A DNA stretch of 64,000 bases from Golubevia sp. BC0850 (GCA_012976225.1 JAAVVG010000003.1:868001-932000), one strand, 5' to 3'. Shown: positions 1 to 12,339, counted from the first letter of the stretch. The notes: generated from the letters alone by a model not told the origin. Made by a program: numbers and translations.

Positions 1-1435
1 CACTATGTTCGAGATACGTAGAAGGACCAAAGATGACTGTATCTCGCTTGCCAGGTTTCGGTTTCTGAGGAGCTCCAATTTGCCTCTGAGATAAGGCTGA
101 TAGCTTTCCGGAGTGAGAAGAAAAGCCGACGTTTGCTGGAGCATGTCGCTGCTTGACAAGATGAGATACGTAGATCTTTTCCGGCACTTGAATGTGATCA
201 TCGTCTGTAGCGCTTGTGAGCTGCGAGGGCAAGAAAGAGGAAGAGAGAGATGAATCAGTTGAAGCTCGGAGGAAATGTGCGAGTGCGCATCAGAGGGAGT
301 TGATGGATTAATGCTCACATCTACATTTCGATGTTTGTTCAGCCTCGCCAGCCTCTCGAAAGGCGTTTCGATGTTCTCTGCGGGAATGTAACCCACTTCC
401 TGAGTTCGGAGAACTCGAACCAGCCACCTGAGAAGGTTAGGGAGTCAAAAGAAAACCGCAATGAGTCATTTGGTCAACGACTAGAGTTGGGGACCTTGAA
501 CCGAATTGTCTGATGACTCTAGGGATCAACTCACCAATAGGAATTGGAATCATCCAAAAGAGTCAGACTATTTCCCTTATGAACAGTCGCCTGACCTTCC
601 ACCGTTGCTATGAAATTGTGCAAAGCATAAACCAGATCAAAATCGATGTTCTCATCAGGTATACTCGGAGAGGAAGACATGTCATCATCGTCGATCTCTT
701 CTTCCTCCTCCTCATCTTCCTCCTCATCATATATTCCTTCATCTTCGTCGGATCCGACTTGTTCATTCTGTCCTTGGACAGCTCCTCGTCTTCCAATTGG
801 ATTCAGACGAGTGTCTCCATCTGAATCGGAATCCTCATACTGTTTGAAGGCGAGAGGGGTTGGGAAGGAGTGTCAGGAGAGGGAGAGGAAGTGGTGGAGA
901 AGTTGTAGCTCCTCCTTCTTTCTCAGAGCCAGCTCATTTGAATCAGCACTTCGATTAATCAAGCCCTTCTGTGCCTTTCCAGCTCTCCCCCTTCCTCCTT
1001 ATGAGTAATCCAGAGAGAATGGTGGGACGGGATCTGTATGCCCAACTCTACCTCCTCTACTCCTCTCCAAGACTGAACACTCACCTGCTCGTTCACATTA
1101 TAGACGTCATTGGATTCACTAGCAGTCATGCTCGCAGCAGTAGCTTTAGCTCCAGCACTAGCACTGCCAGATTTGAGCCTCCTCTGAGCAGAAGCATAGA
1201 CATCTACTCCGTCCTCATCTGAACTGAACCCTCCCTGATCCCCTCCATTGTCGTCATTGGCGTCGTCGAATTGAGAGTTGGATGTGGATGTAGTCATGTT
1301 TGAAGCAGAAGTTGAAGCAGATGCAGATGCTCTGGCTTGAGCTGAAGCTCTTGCTTGTTGAGAGGCAGTTGGAGCTCGAGAGGCAGTTGGACCGACATTG
1401 ACATCCACAGTCAGAGCTGGTCTCACTTGAGCCAT
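1..1435 (-). CDS. tea4: Tea4/Bud14-like SH3 polarity protein, partial at the left edge
   Basis: Exons read 1435-1085, 839-535, 427-319 and 220-1, and the frame runs open off the left edge. The protein starts with a Ser/Ala-rich disordered stretch of about 115 residues. A very acidic segment follows, then an SH3 domain at about residues 185-245 with VYALHNF, EGQA, LLDDSNSYWWLV and GYIPAENIE. After it come ERLARLNKHRNVD and, across an intron, TSATDDDHIQVPEK, the block that follows the SH3 domain in fungal Bud14/Tea4/Wsh3 proteins. In yeasts this family recruits PP1 phosphatase to cell tips or bud sites and links microtubules or formins to polarity. The PP1-binding part would lie beyond the edge. 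The first intron (840-1084) is long for this locus. Family identity is firm from the SH3 block; the start at 1435 is the first ATG of the open frame. Confidence 0.88.
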
Positions 1436-2562
1436 CCTTTGGCGGAGAGAGTAGAAGGTTGGTGTCTAGGTGAATTGAAAGTGGAATGCTGAGGTTAAAC
1501 AGATATTAGAAGGCGTTTTTGAGGTTGAGCGAGAAGATTGAGCTTCCGCAACTTAGATTGCTGATGAGTAGAACTTCGAGAACGTCGTCTAGTCGTGAGT
1601 TGAGTTGAATTGAGTGGATGACTATGTAGTTCGGTCGTTTCAGCAATCCAGTGCTTGAATTAGATTTCGGTTCAGGAAGAAGAGGAAAGGAGTTGAGGAA
1701 GAAGTTGGATGGAGGTCAAGGAGCGATCAGAAAGATGAGGCAAAGAAAGAAAGTTCGACCTGAGTTTGAGCTGAAGCGCTGGAAGGGGATAACAACGCGT
1801 TCAATTTCTGTATCTTCCTGCTTTTTCTTGGATCTCTTATTTCTTTCGGACTGGAGTAGAAGACCAGGTTCTCGCTGGAAGGAGGGATGAGCAGCGATCT
1901 CTGACTGTGAGGTCTCCTCCAGGGCGCCTTTGCTATTCTAATCCCTTCATACATACCGATTCTCCCCTTCTAAGTGAGAGTTCATCTGAAACATTTGCTT
2001 GGATAGGGCTGATCTAGAAGGTCAAAAAGTCTTCAGAGTGTCTTCGGAGTCTCCGTTCATTTCGCTGTTCGTATGTTACAGTCTCCCGATTGTGCCTTCA
2101 GGGAGCTTGAATTGGTCGAGAGCTCGATCATACACGGTCAGAGTAGGAGAAGAAGATCTTAGATGTTATATCTACTGTAAGGAGGGAGATTACATCGGAT
2201 TGGACTCATTCCAAATGATCTCCAGGCGTCGCCAGCGCCTGCGTATCTTCCACTTTTAGACCTTCCCCGCTTCAAGTCCACCCGCCCTTTACCAAGAATC
2301 GCGATAGAACGAGTCCAAATATCTGTCTGTCTCAGGGTAGCTCTCCGGGAAAAGCCCGAGAGAAGCAATTTACTAAGACTCGTCTCCATCCAACCGAACA
2401 AATCTGTGTTCACAACGGGGAGGGCTCACTTAAAGCTCTGACCAGCACAGTCCAAACATACGTGAAGAATTGAAAGAGAAGCTGCGATTCAGAACGATGC
2501 GTATGTATTGGGCCAAGAGCGGTTACAAGGTGATTGAGAGATTTCTTTAAGGTCGTCCATCT
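1436..2562. other. Intergenic region upstream of the Tea4-like gene
   Basis: About 1.1 kb lies between the start of the Tea4-like gene and the stop of the transcription factor gene. It should hold the promoter and 5' leader of the former. I see no credible gene, RNA or repeat; the short open frames on both strands have no recognisable content. Confidence 0.6.
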
Positions 2563-4710
2563 TCAACTCCAGAGTCCACTTGACGTTCTACTTCCACCTT
2601 CAAGTCCAACAGTAGATGTCGTAGAGATCCATTCGCAAAGTTGATCTGGATCCAAATCCTCCAATTTCTGATCTCCGAATTGATGCGGATCCAAGAGGAG
2701 TTCATCCAAGTTCGAAAAGTTGCTAGCAGAACCGAACTCCGGATTGGCACCAGGATATCTAAGATTCTTTCTTGAAATGAAGTGAGCTTCCAATCTTCTC
2801 TGAGAACCGTCTACCGTTTCTCTCAACTTTGAAACCAAGACAGGAGTGTCTGCATTGCATTCTCCAGCCGAAAGAACTCCTTGAATGAGAATGTCTGGCG
2901 ATTTGATAACTTGATCAAACAGAGAGTCTCCAGCCCTTTCTTGCATCATTCTCTGGAGTTTGGTTACTCCCCAGATGATGAAAGAAGTCAGACAATTTCG
3001 ATTGACTGAAACATTTCCTCTTAGAAGTCCTCGTCGCATTGATTCTCTGGATACTGCACCGGTTCTTTTTAACGAGAGAGGGGAAAGATAGAAAACAAAA
3101 ATCAATTCCTTTGACAATCGAATTCAAGTTCTCTTTTAATGAACTCACCTCCAAAAAGCTGACATCAAAGCTTGATCCAACCTAAATTTCGTAGCAGCGA
3201 TTTCCCAAGAATCCAAAGTTCCATCATTTTTTAATCCAAAGTCGTTCACAATTCTTTCCGACGATACCAGAAAATCATTTTGCATAAGATCATTGGCAAC
3301 AATCTCGATTAAATTAGAATAATCTTCGCTTCCAGGAAGTATCGATCCATGGATCAGTTCCAAGTTCAAAAGACTACCTTCGTCGACATTAAATCCGGAA
3401 CCTCTTTTCTGAACTTTTCCAGCCTCGAGGAGAAGAGAACGTGGGATTCCATTTCTTCATCAGAGGACACCATTTGATTGAGGTCAAAGACCAGGCTGCT
3501 CCTTGATGACCTCGAATGATAGGATTTCTCCCTTGTCTCTGGAAATCCTCTCCCGGAAGACTAAACCTAATTGAAGCTGTAATTGAAATTTTGAAGGATA
3601 TGCTGGAGATGAAGGAGTTAGAGCTCCGGAACCTGCTATTGCTATGGCTAGTAAAAGGAGGTCGGAGATTGGCAGGTCGTAGGAGTCAAAGGTTTCTCGG
3701 AGGTCTATTGGAAGGGAAGGTGAAGGTTGGAGTTGGGAATTTAAATAATTCTGATATCTGAAAGTGAAAAGGTGCTGAGGTACTATTGGTTGATGAGGTG
3801 AAATCCAAGTAAAATAAGCTGCGATGCTGGCTGAGAATCCAGCAGGGAAAGGGTTAGCGCTGACATATAGGAGAGCTGGACAGGGGATGTCTCGACTCTC
3901 CATCGATTGCTCACCATCTAAAACATCCTTCGTCAATCCAGGAACAGCTAATAACTCTTCCCTGATAGAAATTGAGCAAGAAGAAAGGGAATATGAAAGG
4001 AATTCGGTTGAGGTGTGAAGATACTGGTGCAAACGGATGGTATCTGAAGGATCATTGATCAAGAAAGGACCCTTCTTCGTTGATGATGATGATTCTGAGG
4101 AATTTGGAGATTGGTTTGAAGGATCCTGTCTTTCTATTACTGTTTTGATGACCTTTCCTTTACGAGTTTTGGCTGCGAGAGATGAAAGAGAAGAGAAAGA
4201 GGTCAGAACGCAAACAATAGCTTATGTCTGTCGCCAGGGCTTATCAATCGCTCTGTAAGATGAGATGGTGCTTCCACTGACCTGGTATTTGAGAACAGAT
4301 GCAATCCAAACCTCGAGAAGTGCAACCGCTGCATGCTACTTGGGCATCGAACTCGGAGAAGTCTTCTAGATTCAAGCTTTGATTGTTCGATCTTCTTCTG
4401 GACATAAGCTTTTCCTTTCGATTAGATTTTAGCTGCAGAAGTTGGAAGAGGGTAAAATGGAGAGACAGTGAAGTCAGTCAAAGATTCATCACTCAGAGTC
4501 GGTTCGGGAAGGGAAGGAGAGAAAGGTAAAGCCACAAAGAGCAAAGTTGAACTCGTTCCTTCTAGTCACTGGGAGTAAATTCAGAGAGGAAAAGCTAAGC
4601 TGAACTGAATGTCCATTGATGAAATAGTTGTTGTTACTGACCTTGTGCAAACGACAGACGTCGCAGCTTGAGTAAAGTTCTCTTTTCGGTTGCTTGTTTG
4701 TTGGAGTCAT
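2563..4710 (-). CDS. Zn2Cys6-type (zinc-cluster) transcription factor, atypical
   Basis: Five exons (4710-4642, 4432-4282, 4172-3511, 3408-3149, 3046-2563) join in phase to give about 541 residues. The N-terminus has CDVCRLHK, the first half of a fungal zinc cluster. After an intron comes ACSGCTSRGLDC, the second half, followed by a basic KTRKGK linker and a long region resembling the fungal transcription-factor middle homology domain. Such proteins bind DNA in the nucleus as pathway-specific regulators; the target here is unknown. Oddity: with the best splice site the third zinc ligand is missing. The expected cysteine position carries Phe in EFDAQ, and an extra lysine/arginine-rich stretch of about 27 residues sits between the halves. 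The junction 3510/3409 uses a GTCATC donor and is the least certain. An in-frame ATG at 4833 is an alternative start. Confidence 0.7.
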
Positions 4711-5149
4711 GGTGCAGAGTTGAGGGTCACTGACGGATGTAGCAGATTCCTTGAAGAAAAGATCGACGAGAAGGATGTGCGTTTTGGAGATGCGTTTTGG
4801 AAAGAAGAAGGAAACCCTGTAAGGCGCCAACACAAGAGACGCCCTTGTCAGACCCCTACCACTGTCAACCTCAAATTGATTCTTTCATTCCCTCTTCGCT
4901 ACCATAGATAGACGCTGCAAAAAAGAGGCCAGAGTGGAGATTGGATCGATTGCGAATTTTATGACTTTGTGTTGGTACTACAAATGAAGGAAACTGAAAT
5001 AATAAGAATGAAATACAAAAGACAATGCAGGGAGGATTTTGGAGAGATGAATGGCAAAGAGACACTTATTGAAGTCTACTGAAAGACTGAAAGACTCGGC
5101 AGGAGCGAGGACATTGAAGAAGAGAGAGAGAGAGAAGAGAACTTCAACT
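4711..5149. other. Spacer upstream of the transcription factor gene
   Basis: About 440 bp between the regulator start and the stop of the next minus-strand gene. It contains a short GA-rich run near 5118-5134 and no supported gene. Confidence 0.55.
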
Positions 5150-6039
5150 CTAGGTCGAATCTTTATGACTCTCCCTCAGTTTCTCCTGTAGCTCTCTCAT
5201 CTGTCGAGTGAAGTCACTCTGCTTCATATCATCTTCCTCCTTTTTCTGTCTGGACCTGTCCCTGTCAGCGTTTCGCCTTGCAGCCTTCATTGTATCTTGG
5301 GCTCTCTGCTGTCTTTCTTGCTGCGCTCTTTCAAATGCCCCATTGGTCCTCGTTGATGCGTTCTTGGAAGGATAAGGATTCGGAATATCATGAGGTTCCG
5401 ATGGATCTACGTCTGCATTGACTGAGAAGGGAATGGCAGAGGGTAAGGAGAGGAGTGACAGAGAAAGAGAGGACAAGATCAGATTGAGCTAAATCACATT
5501 GGCTCAGACGTGGTTCTGTTGGTTACTTCTCTCTCGAATCAGTCATGCAGAGTAAAGGAAGGTTGAACAGCTTCCCAAGCGGCTTGAGAGTCGGATGATG
5601 TCCATCTCATTTGCTGACTTCTTCTCTCTCCACCTCTCTACCCTGTCCTTCTATCCAAGAGGCCGCTTGACAGAGATCATCGTTCGATTCTATTGGATCC
5701 AGGACTACTTACATTGCTTCTGCCATGCTTCCCTCGCCTGATCCGTCAATCCCCTGTCCTGTGGATCCAAAGGATTCGAGTATTTCGGTACAGGTTTCCC
5801 ATTGATTCGATGAGGAATGTGATCTACTTCATGAATCATCCTATCCACCAGAGAGAAGAATACCGGAGAAGCTGCCAGCTACGGAAGGGAAAGAAAGGTT
5901 AATTGCTGAGCAAGCTTGCTTAGGATGAGACAGATTGAGATTGGCTGCTTCTACTTACCCTTCTTGTTAGTGCTTGAGTAAGAGCTGGCGCGATGACTGT
6001 CGCTAACATCCTAACGAGGAAAGGTGGAACAGGAGCCAT
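5150..6039 (-). CDS. Small conserved-looking protein of unknown function
   Basis: Three exons (6039-5959, 5878-5713, 5421-5150) join in phase to give 172 residues. I do not recognise the family. The first 40 residues are hydrophobic and basic with few acids (MAPVPPFLVRMLATVIAPAL, then TRR), which could be a membrane anchor or organelle-targeting segment. The middle contains EVDHIPHRINGKPVPKY. The last 70 residues are highly charged and Arg/Lys/Glu/Gln-rich and probably form a coiled coil. The layout would suit a small mitochondrial protein, but nothing proves it. Clean splice phases and the conserved-looking middle segment argue that it is a real gene. An in-frame ATG at 6111 would add 24 residues. 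Confidence 0.65.
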
Positions 6040-6573
6040 TCGTAGGAGAGATTCAAAGTTGTGAAGTGGTGGAGGAAGAGTATCGCAAGTCCAGCGATGA
6101 GAGTATCGCAAGTCGCAACTGTGTCGCAGCCTACTCCATCCCTTTGGGCACGTCTCTCTTCTACTTGGCCTATTGGCCGATTCGAATTTTCTCCGATCGC
6201 CATTTGATTTCAGTTTAGTTTATTCTGCTACCGCTGTCTGTGCGGTTTTGTGGTAGTTCTCGACAAACTTTTCCCTCATGCTCTCGCCACCTCCTCATCG
6301 ATTGTCCTTCACATCCTCCTCAGTCGTCATCTCCCTCGTCATTGTTGATCACTTCTAGTTGCGAGCTATTAGCTTAACTCCTAGAGAAGAGGACTCACCA
6401 GAAAGGTTCATAAACTCCACTCCCTGACGAATTTTGATTCCACTCCCCTCCACCCGCCTTTCGAGTTATATCCCTCTCTCTTCGCACTTGATAGCGGAAA
6501 GCCAAGTCCTTAATATTCGATTCTCGAAGCTTTTAAAACATCCGACCCAATCTCAAACTTTAAGGAGGACAAG
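6040..6573. promoter_or_regulatory. Divergent intergenic region
   Basis: These 534 bp separate the starts of two divergently transcribed genes and must hold both promoters. Pyrimidine-rich tracts occur near 6260-6350 and 6440-6490. I see no clear TATA box. Confidence 0.5.
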
Positions 6574-9451
6574 ATGTCACAGGACCCATCCAATCCTTCC
6601 ACGCTTCCCATCGCAATCCTGGGTCCGTTCTCAATAGGAGCAGTGGTGGGAGAGATCACTTCCTCAATTCAGGAAATCAACTGGAGTCGAGATCCCACCA
6701 AGAAAACCCCTCAGATGATCAAGACTTGGGCAGAATTTCTCTCAAAGGTGTTGACATTAGGCTCCTTGTCAGTGTTCTTGACTTTCACTTCGAGAGACTG
6801 GAGTTCTTCGGGTTGTAGAGCTTTCCCTAGGATCATAAGTTCTTTAATTGCCCTATCGATTTCTGTCTCTCTCCTAGTCCTCCTTTTGAGGTGAGTTCCT
6901 CCTCCCATGGTTCTGTGACGAGTGCGCGAATAGGTGTTGACAGTGATTCTTTCCCCACCTAGTCTACCGGCTCTGGAAATCAAAAGCAGAAAACCTTTCT
7001 TACTTCTGCTTTCAGGTCTCTTCCTATCCTTCGCTGCTATGCTAACGAGCTCTGTAATTGCATGGGATGCTTTTCACGGTTCTGGTACTTGCTCCACTCG
7101 AGTTAGCAGATGGTTCGGCATATTCTACGCTGTACCTCTGGTCCTCGCAGTCCTTCCATCGGCAGTTCTCTTGGTACTCCAAGTAGGGAGTGCTCAAGAA
7201 GCACCAAGAGAGGCGTCAAGTACTTTTACGCAGCCATCTCAACCGCCCGCTCTTCAGGCCTTCGCGCAAGCTAGAGCCGCGACTCGTGGAGACCGAGACC
7301 TCAGCTTTCTTAAGTTGACCAAGAACAATTTCAAACAAGAGAAGAGAAGAAGGCGGAGCCTCCTGTGTGCTTTAGCATATCATGTCGTCGTCATTTTAAC
7401 TCTGTGAGTAGACCCGGTTTCCTCAGGCGAAGAACTTAGTCCTGACGAGTTTCTATTCTCTACTAGGGTTATCGGGTCAATTCTATCATTCGGAGGCTTG
7501 TACGAGTCCCAGGAACTGGATCTGGCGTACTTACCTCTGGCGCTGTCCGTCGTCTCAATCTCGTCTTGGAGATCGCACAAGTTACTCAACATCGACCTCA
7601 ATTCCACCCCCGCATCGTCCCGTCGGAGCAGCTCCCTTCCTCTACCATTGGAAACAGAGAAGACTTTGGAGATTCCAGGACGGTCCAGCTCACATCGACC
7701 AGGGACAGCTTCTTCTGAAGCGTCTCGTCAAGGATTCACTCTTCTTCCGGGAAGAGCCTTGATCCATCAACTCAGTAAAGCTTCTTTAAGATCTGTTAGA
7801 TCTCAAAAGATGGATGGCTCGAGCCTAAGAAGAAAGATGTTTGGTAGCATCAGCTCCAGAGCCCCTACGACGACGAAACTTAATGATACCTCAAGTACCA
7901 ATCATGACTCTAGCAACGAAGACAATCCTATCAGAGAGCCACCAGAACTACAGGTCAATCTTCCTAGATCAGCACATATCCAGGAGAACATCATTGAGCC
8001 TTCCCTCATGTCAGCACTTCGAGCTCAAGACTCTTCCCCTGGTTCGCCAAGTCTGCAAGGTTTGACATCTCCAACTAGAAGAAATAGGAAGATCAGCAAC
8101 TCCACTTCTCCTGGCAGCTATTCTCGTGGAACTAGTGACGAGACCGACCGTGGCGAGAACGGTGGTGAAATCGAATCTCAAAATTCCCCTCCTGCTACCC
8201 AAAAACCATCGGAAGCTGCTCAACCTCAACTCACACCGCCTCTGGAATGCGACTCTTCCAAAGATCTCTCTCTAATGCCGCAGTCTACTTTTGACGACTC
8301 AGGACCTTCTCCTTCAAGTGATGGAAATGCCCTCTCTCTTCACACGGCCCCCTCAACCCCTTATCCAAGCATAGACAATCTGAGTGCAATGAGAAGAGAG
8401 CATCTGTTGAAAGAAGAGGCCGAAATTGAAAAGATCATGAGAGAAGCCAAGACTGGTCTCTCTATCAACCTGAGTGACCACGAAGAGAGGAAGCCTGAAT
8501 GGGCTATTCAGGAAGAGAAACGGATTGGTGAGTGGAGAGACGCTCAACGAACTCGAACGGCTTCTGACCATTTCATCTCCTCTTTCTTTCCTTCTTTCAA
8601 TCCTTAGAGAAAATCAGCAGATCGTTGGCTGGAGTGCCAATCGAAGATGTGGAACCTTCCGTATTGAGTGAGATTCTGGACGACAGAGGGTTTCCTCGTC
8701 AAGTCTTAACAGGAGGCGCTGAACCATCAAAAGAAGAGCTCTTGTGAGTGCTTTCCCAGACGACCGTCACTACTGGAACATTTTTTAGACTTCTGACCAA
8801 AACTTTGTTCACATTCGACCCTGCAGCGAAAAAGCCCTTTCAGCAGTGGATGACTCCTCTTCGGTCGAAGGCAGCTCTTTCCTCCCACAAGTTGCCCCGT
8901 CCACCGAAATTTCCAACTCTTCTTCTTTTGGAATGAACGAGATCTCCAACAATCCTCGTCTCAACTCGAGATTGAAGCAGGTTCTTGACCTGGAAAAGCC
9001 CAGAGAGAATCCATGGCAATCAGCTGCCATCGCTTCTTCTTCTCAAGTCAACCTCTCCAAAGAAGATTCAACTGAAAGCATGAAAGCAGTTGCTGCAGGG
9101 AGCGATAGACTGAGTCCCTCTCAAGATCCAGACAGTGGATCGATCAGTCCACGTTCTGGGAAGAGTGGAAGCGGTGGAAGTGGTCCTAGAATCGCCTCTG
9201 GCTTGCCGCCTCATCAACTTCAACACAAAATTTCCGCTTTGAGTGCTGCTAGTGGTGGAAGAAGGGGTAGAGCTACAACTGTCTCTTCAAACAATTCATC
9301 GGTCGGAAGCTCTGCGAATGGAGCCGGAAGACACGCCAGAGCAAGGTAAGTTTCTTAGCTTTCTCCTCAAGCCTCAAGGCCTTGTGACTGACCTCTCCCT
9401 TTCCACAATCGCACCTTTCGAAACAGTTTTGACACTTTCGGTCACCATTAG
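6574..9451 (+). CDS. Multi-pass membrane protein with long disordered tail, unknown function
   Basis: Six exons (6574-6890, 6963-7403, 7467-8527, 8608-8743, 8827-9345, 9427-9451) give 832 residues with every junction in phase. The first 290 residues hold about six or seven hydrophobic segments, among them VLTLGSLSVFLTF, IISSLIALSISVSLLVLLL, FLLLLSGLFLSFAAML and FYAVPLVLAVLPSAVLLVL. The remaining 540 residues are Ser/Pro/Glu-rich and look disordered, with a short helical patch (REHLLKEEAEIEKIMREAK). The last exon encodes only SFDTFGHH. No family is recognised and no enzymatic motif is seen. The topology (short N-terminus, membrane bundle, long cytosolic tail rich in possible phosphosites) would suit a regulated plasma-membrane or endomembrane sensor or scaffold, but that is a guess. 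Its stop lies 295 bp from the convergent MutY gene. Confidence 0.75.
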
Positions 9452-9746
9452 TCATCTTTCCATTATGATTTCCATCACCAAGGAGCTTCTCTGAAATAAG
9501 ACTTTTTCAATAACATGTTCGTGCTTTCCCTCTTCAAATGTCGCTCATTCTAATCTCATTTCTACCGTCGCTTTTTTTTCGCCTGCTACCCAAACGCTTT
9601 GTTTTCGCTTTCCATTTTGGCAATTGAACGACCACGTTCTTTCCTTCCTTCACGCACTTTCTGTATATTCATCAAAATAAATCGATCGAAATGAATAAGA
9701 AGCTACACATTGAAAGACGAAGGATCTTAACAGTTAATTCTCCCGA

Positions 9747-12203
9747 CTACTTTTTCGAGTTTCCCTTCCCCTTTCCTTTACCATTACCGGACAAAGCTAC
9801 TCCCTCTTGGCCTTTTCTGCTCAATTCCCAAGCTTTGCGCATCCCAGTCCCACAACTCTCTACTTCGACCTCTTCCGCAGGTATCCACTTCCATTTCTTG
9901 TCCTCTGCTTCCTCTTCATCTTCCACACCTTCTTCTTGGTCCGCTTCCCCATCTGAGTCATCTTCGATTCTGAATTTGTGGACGTGCATGTTTAATTTGA
10001 GATGACTGAAGACGTGAGGGACGTTGCCGATTTCACCTTCGTAAACCACTCTTGACCTTGAAGGTTTATCATCTGCTTCAGTATCCTTCTTTCGTTCCGA
10101 GCTGTAGAGATGATTGGATCTGTGTCTGACCAATTTCTTGACGAAGGCTAAAGAGACCTGTTTCCTTGATTTGATTGTGGAATCGTTTTCTGAAGGTAAT
10201 GTTGCAGTTGGCATTTCCCAAAGACTAGCCAGTAAACCCTTATCTGGCCTCTGCTCCAACAAAAATCTACTTGTACTTGCAATGTTGGTTTGTTTTGAAG
10301 GGGAAGAGCCTTCGTCTTGCTTCATCTTCTTCTGGGATCTTGGGATCTCCTCCTCATCCTTGCGAAACCCCTTCTTCTCAATAACACATACGACACACTC
10401 TTCTTCTCTGGCTTTCTTCTTTGGGATCTTCAACGGGAATCTCTTGATGTGAGTCTCGATCATCTCTTTGGCCTTCTCGTTCTTGATCGAACGATCCTTC
10501 TCAGCTTCTTTGGAGACGGTCTTTTGATCTGGAGTTCTTGTGAATGCGAAAGAGGTTAGAAGCGACTGTTGTCCTTTTGGCTTGACGTTAGACTTCTTCT
10601 TCGTTTCTTTTGAAGTTGAAAGACTCTTCTTGCTAGTAGAAGCTTTTTGATTAGATTCTGCTCCATCTTCCTCCACCTCTAGAGCCAGCTCGAAGGGTTC
10701 ACAGATTTCACAGAGGTCTTCGATGTCAGGAATTGACTTGGTCTCTTGGGAAGTAGAGGCTTCGGCAGGTTGAAGTAATCCAGCTTTGGTTGCTAGAAGT
10801 CTGCCTTCGGCGTAAGCTCTACAGCTTGACTGAATTGGACAGCTCTCGCAAAGCGGCTTCGGAGTGCACACCGTACTGTGATCAGAGGGTGAGAAAGTCA
10901 GTCGACGCTGAGGTGCTGAGGAAGGAACGCCAGGACCAGCATCGTTGCCCAAACTCACCTTCCAAGCTCCATTAGAGCCTGATTCCACTTTCCAGGAAAG
11001 CTACTCCTTTTGACTTTCCCATCCTCTCCAAGAGTCTTGATCCCATCTTCGGAGATCTTGTTCTCTGCAGCACTTCTGACTAGAGTGTCTGCTACACTCC
11101 AAAGGATGTCAGTCGTAGTCTTGGCCTGAGAGTTTACAAATAGACCTAATTGTCTCGAAAGAACTCGAATGACGTTTCCATCAAGAAGAGGGACGGCGTG
11201 GCCAAAAACGATTGAAGAGATTGCTCCTGGGAGGGGACAAAATTGTAAAAGAGAGTTAGACTCGTTCGGAACGATTTCATGTTTCAGGTTTCTGATTCAA
11301 ACAGTGGAGAAACTGTTCATATTTCTGATTCAGATAGTGGGGAAACTCACCAGCAGTGTATCGTCCGACACCTGGCACCTCTTTCTCCAGCAACTCAGGA
11401 GTCTCCGGCAATAGTCCACCCATCTCTTCGTCACTGGTAATCTTCTGAGCGGCTTCCAAGATTCTAGTGGCTCTAGAGTAGTATCCTAGACCTTTCCAGC
11501 AAGCCAATACGTCTTCCTTCTCGGAGTTAGCTAGAGCTTGAATAGTAGGAAACTTGATCATCCATTTCTTGAAGTATTCACAGACCGTGGAGACCCTGGT
11601 CTGTTGAAGCATAATTTCGGATATCCATACTTCGTAAGCTCGTTTCGAGAGCAGAGCGCGAAGCTGGTTCGGTTCGGAGATGCTGCCTGGTTCGATGAAA
11701 TCCTTCCTCCATGGCATATCTCGGCTGGACTCTACACCAGCGAACCAAGAGAATAGAGCATTTTGAGATGGTGTATCTAGTAAGCCAGGTCGGTGATAAG
11801 AAGAGCTGTGTGATCTAGCTGGCGGTAGAGATGGGCTTGAGAATTGAGAGGCTGCTTCCAGCCAAGGTAACGAAACGTAGGATATGACTGCCTTCGCTCC
11901 CTTCTTCGCTTTCATTGGCTTGGAAGAAGAAGTGGGCCTTGTTGATGGTTTCTTCGGAGAGACACTGGAGGATTTTGGGGTGCGTTTCTTCCCGATCTGG
12001 ATGCCTTCTTCCTCTTCTTCCTCTTCGTCTGCTTCGTTCTCAGAGATGCCTGCAATTTCAGAGTCTTCCGAATGATGCTCTTCACCTTGATCCTCGAAAT
12101 CTGAGCCTTGATCACTGTCGTTTGCAATTTTTCGCTTTGAAGATGAAGGCATTGGTGTGGATGAGGTGGGAAGGAAGGGAAGAGGGAAAGAAGTTGCTGA
12201 CAT
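9747..12203 (-). CDS. myh1: Adenine DNA glycosylase (MutY/MUTYH)
   Basis: Three exons (12203-11351, 11226-10959, 10875-9747) give 749 residues. The enzyme removes adenine mispaired with 8-oxoguanine in base-excision repair. Visible signatures are SEIMLQQTRV with the catalytic Glu, the helix-hairpin-helix VPGVGRYTAGA, PLLDGNVIRVLSR with the catalytic Asp, a four-cysteine Fe-S loop, and a C-terminal NUDIX-like domain with EQRPDKGLLASLWEMP that reads 8-oxoG. The N-terminal 130 residues are acidic and basic low complexity and may carry nuclear targeting. The Fe-S loop reads C-x5-C-x2-C-x5-C, one residue shorter than the usual x6 first spacing. A Lys/Ser/Glu-rich insert of about 120 residues separates the glycosylase from the NUDIX part. 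An in-frame start at 12275 is possible. The gene sits in tandem 137 bp below the HyuB stop. Confidence 0.93.
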
Positions 12204-12339
12204 GATGGGACGCGTTTGACCACGTCGCGAGAAGAAAGTGGCCGATCTGGTCTCGTTCAAAAGGAGTTCACACACAAGCTCCTTACTTAGGATCGAAAAT
12301 GGAAGTTTTTTTTATTCATTGAGTAGTTGACAGAATTTC

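Noticed and set aside
646-1008. Plus-strand frame starting with a poly-Ser run
   Set aside because: It is the antisense shadow of the acidic stretch in exon 2 of the Tea4-like gene.
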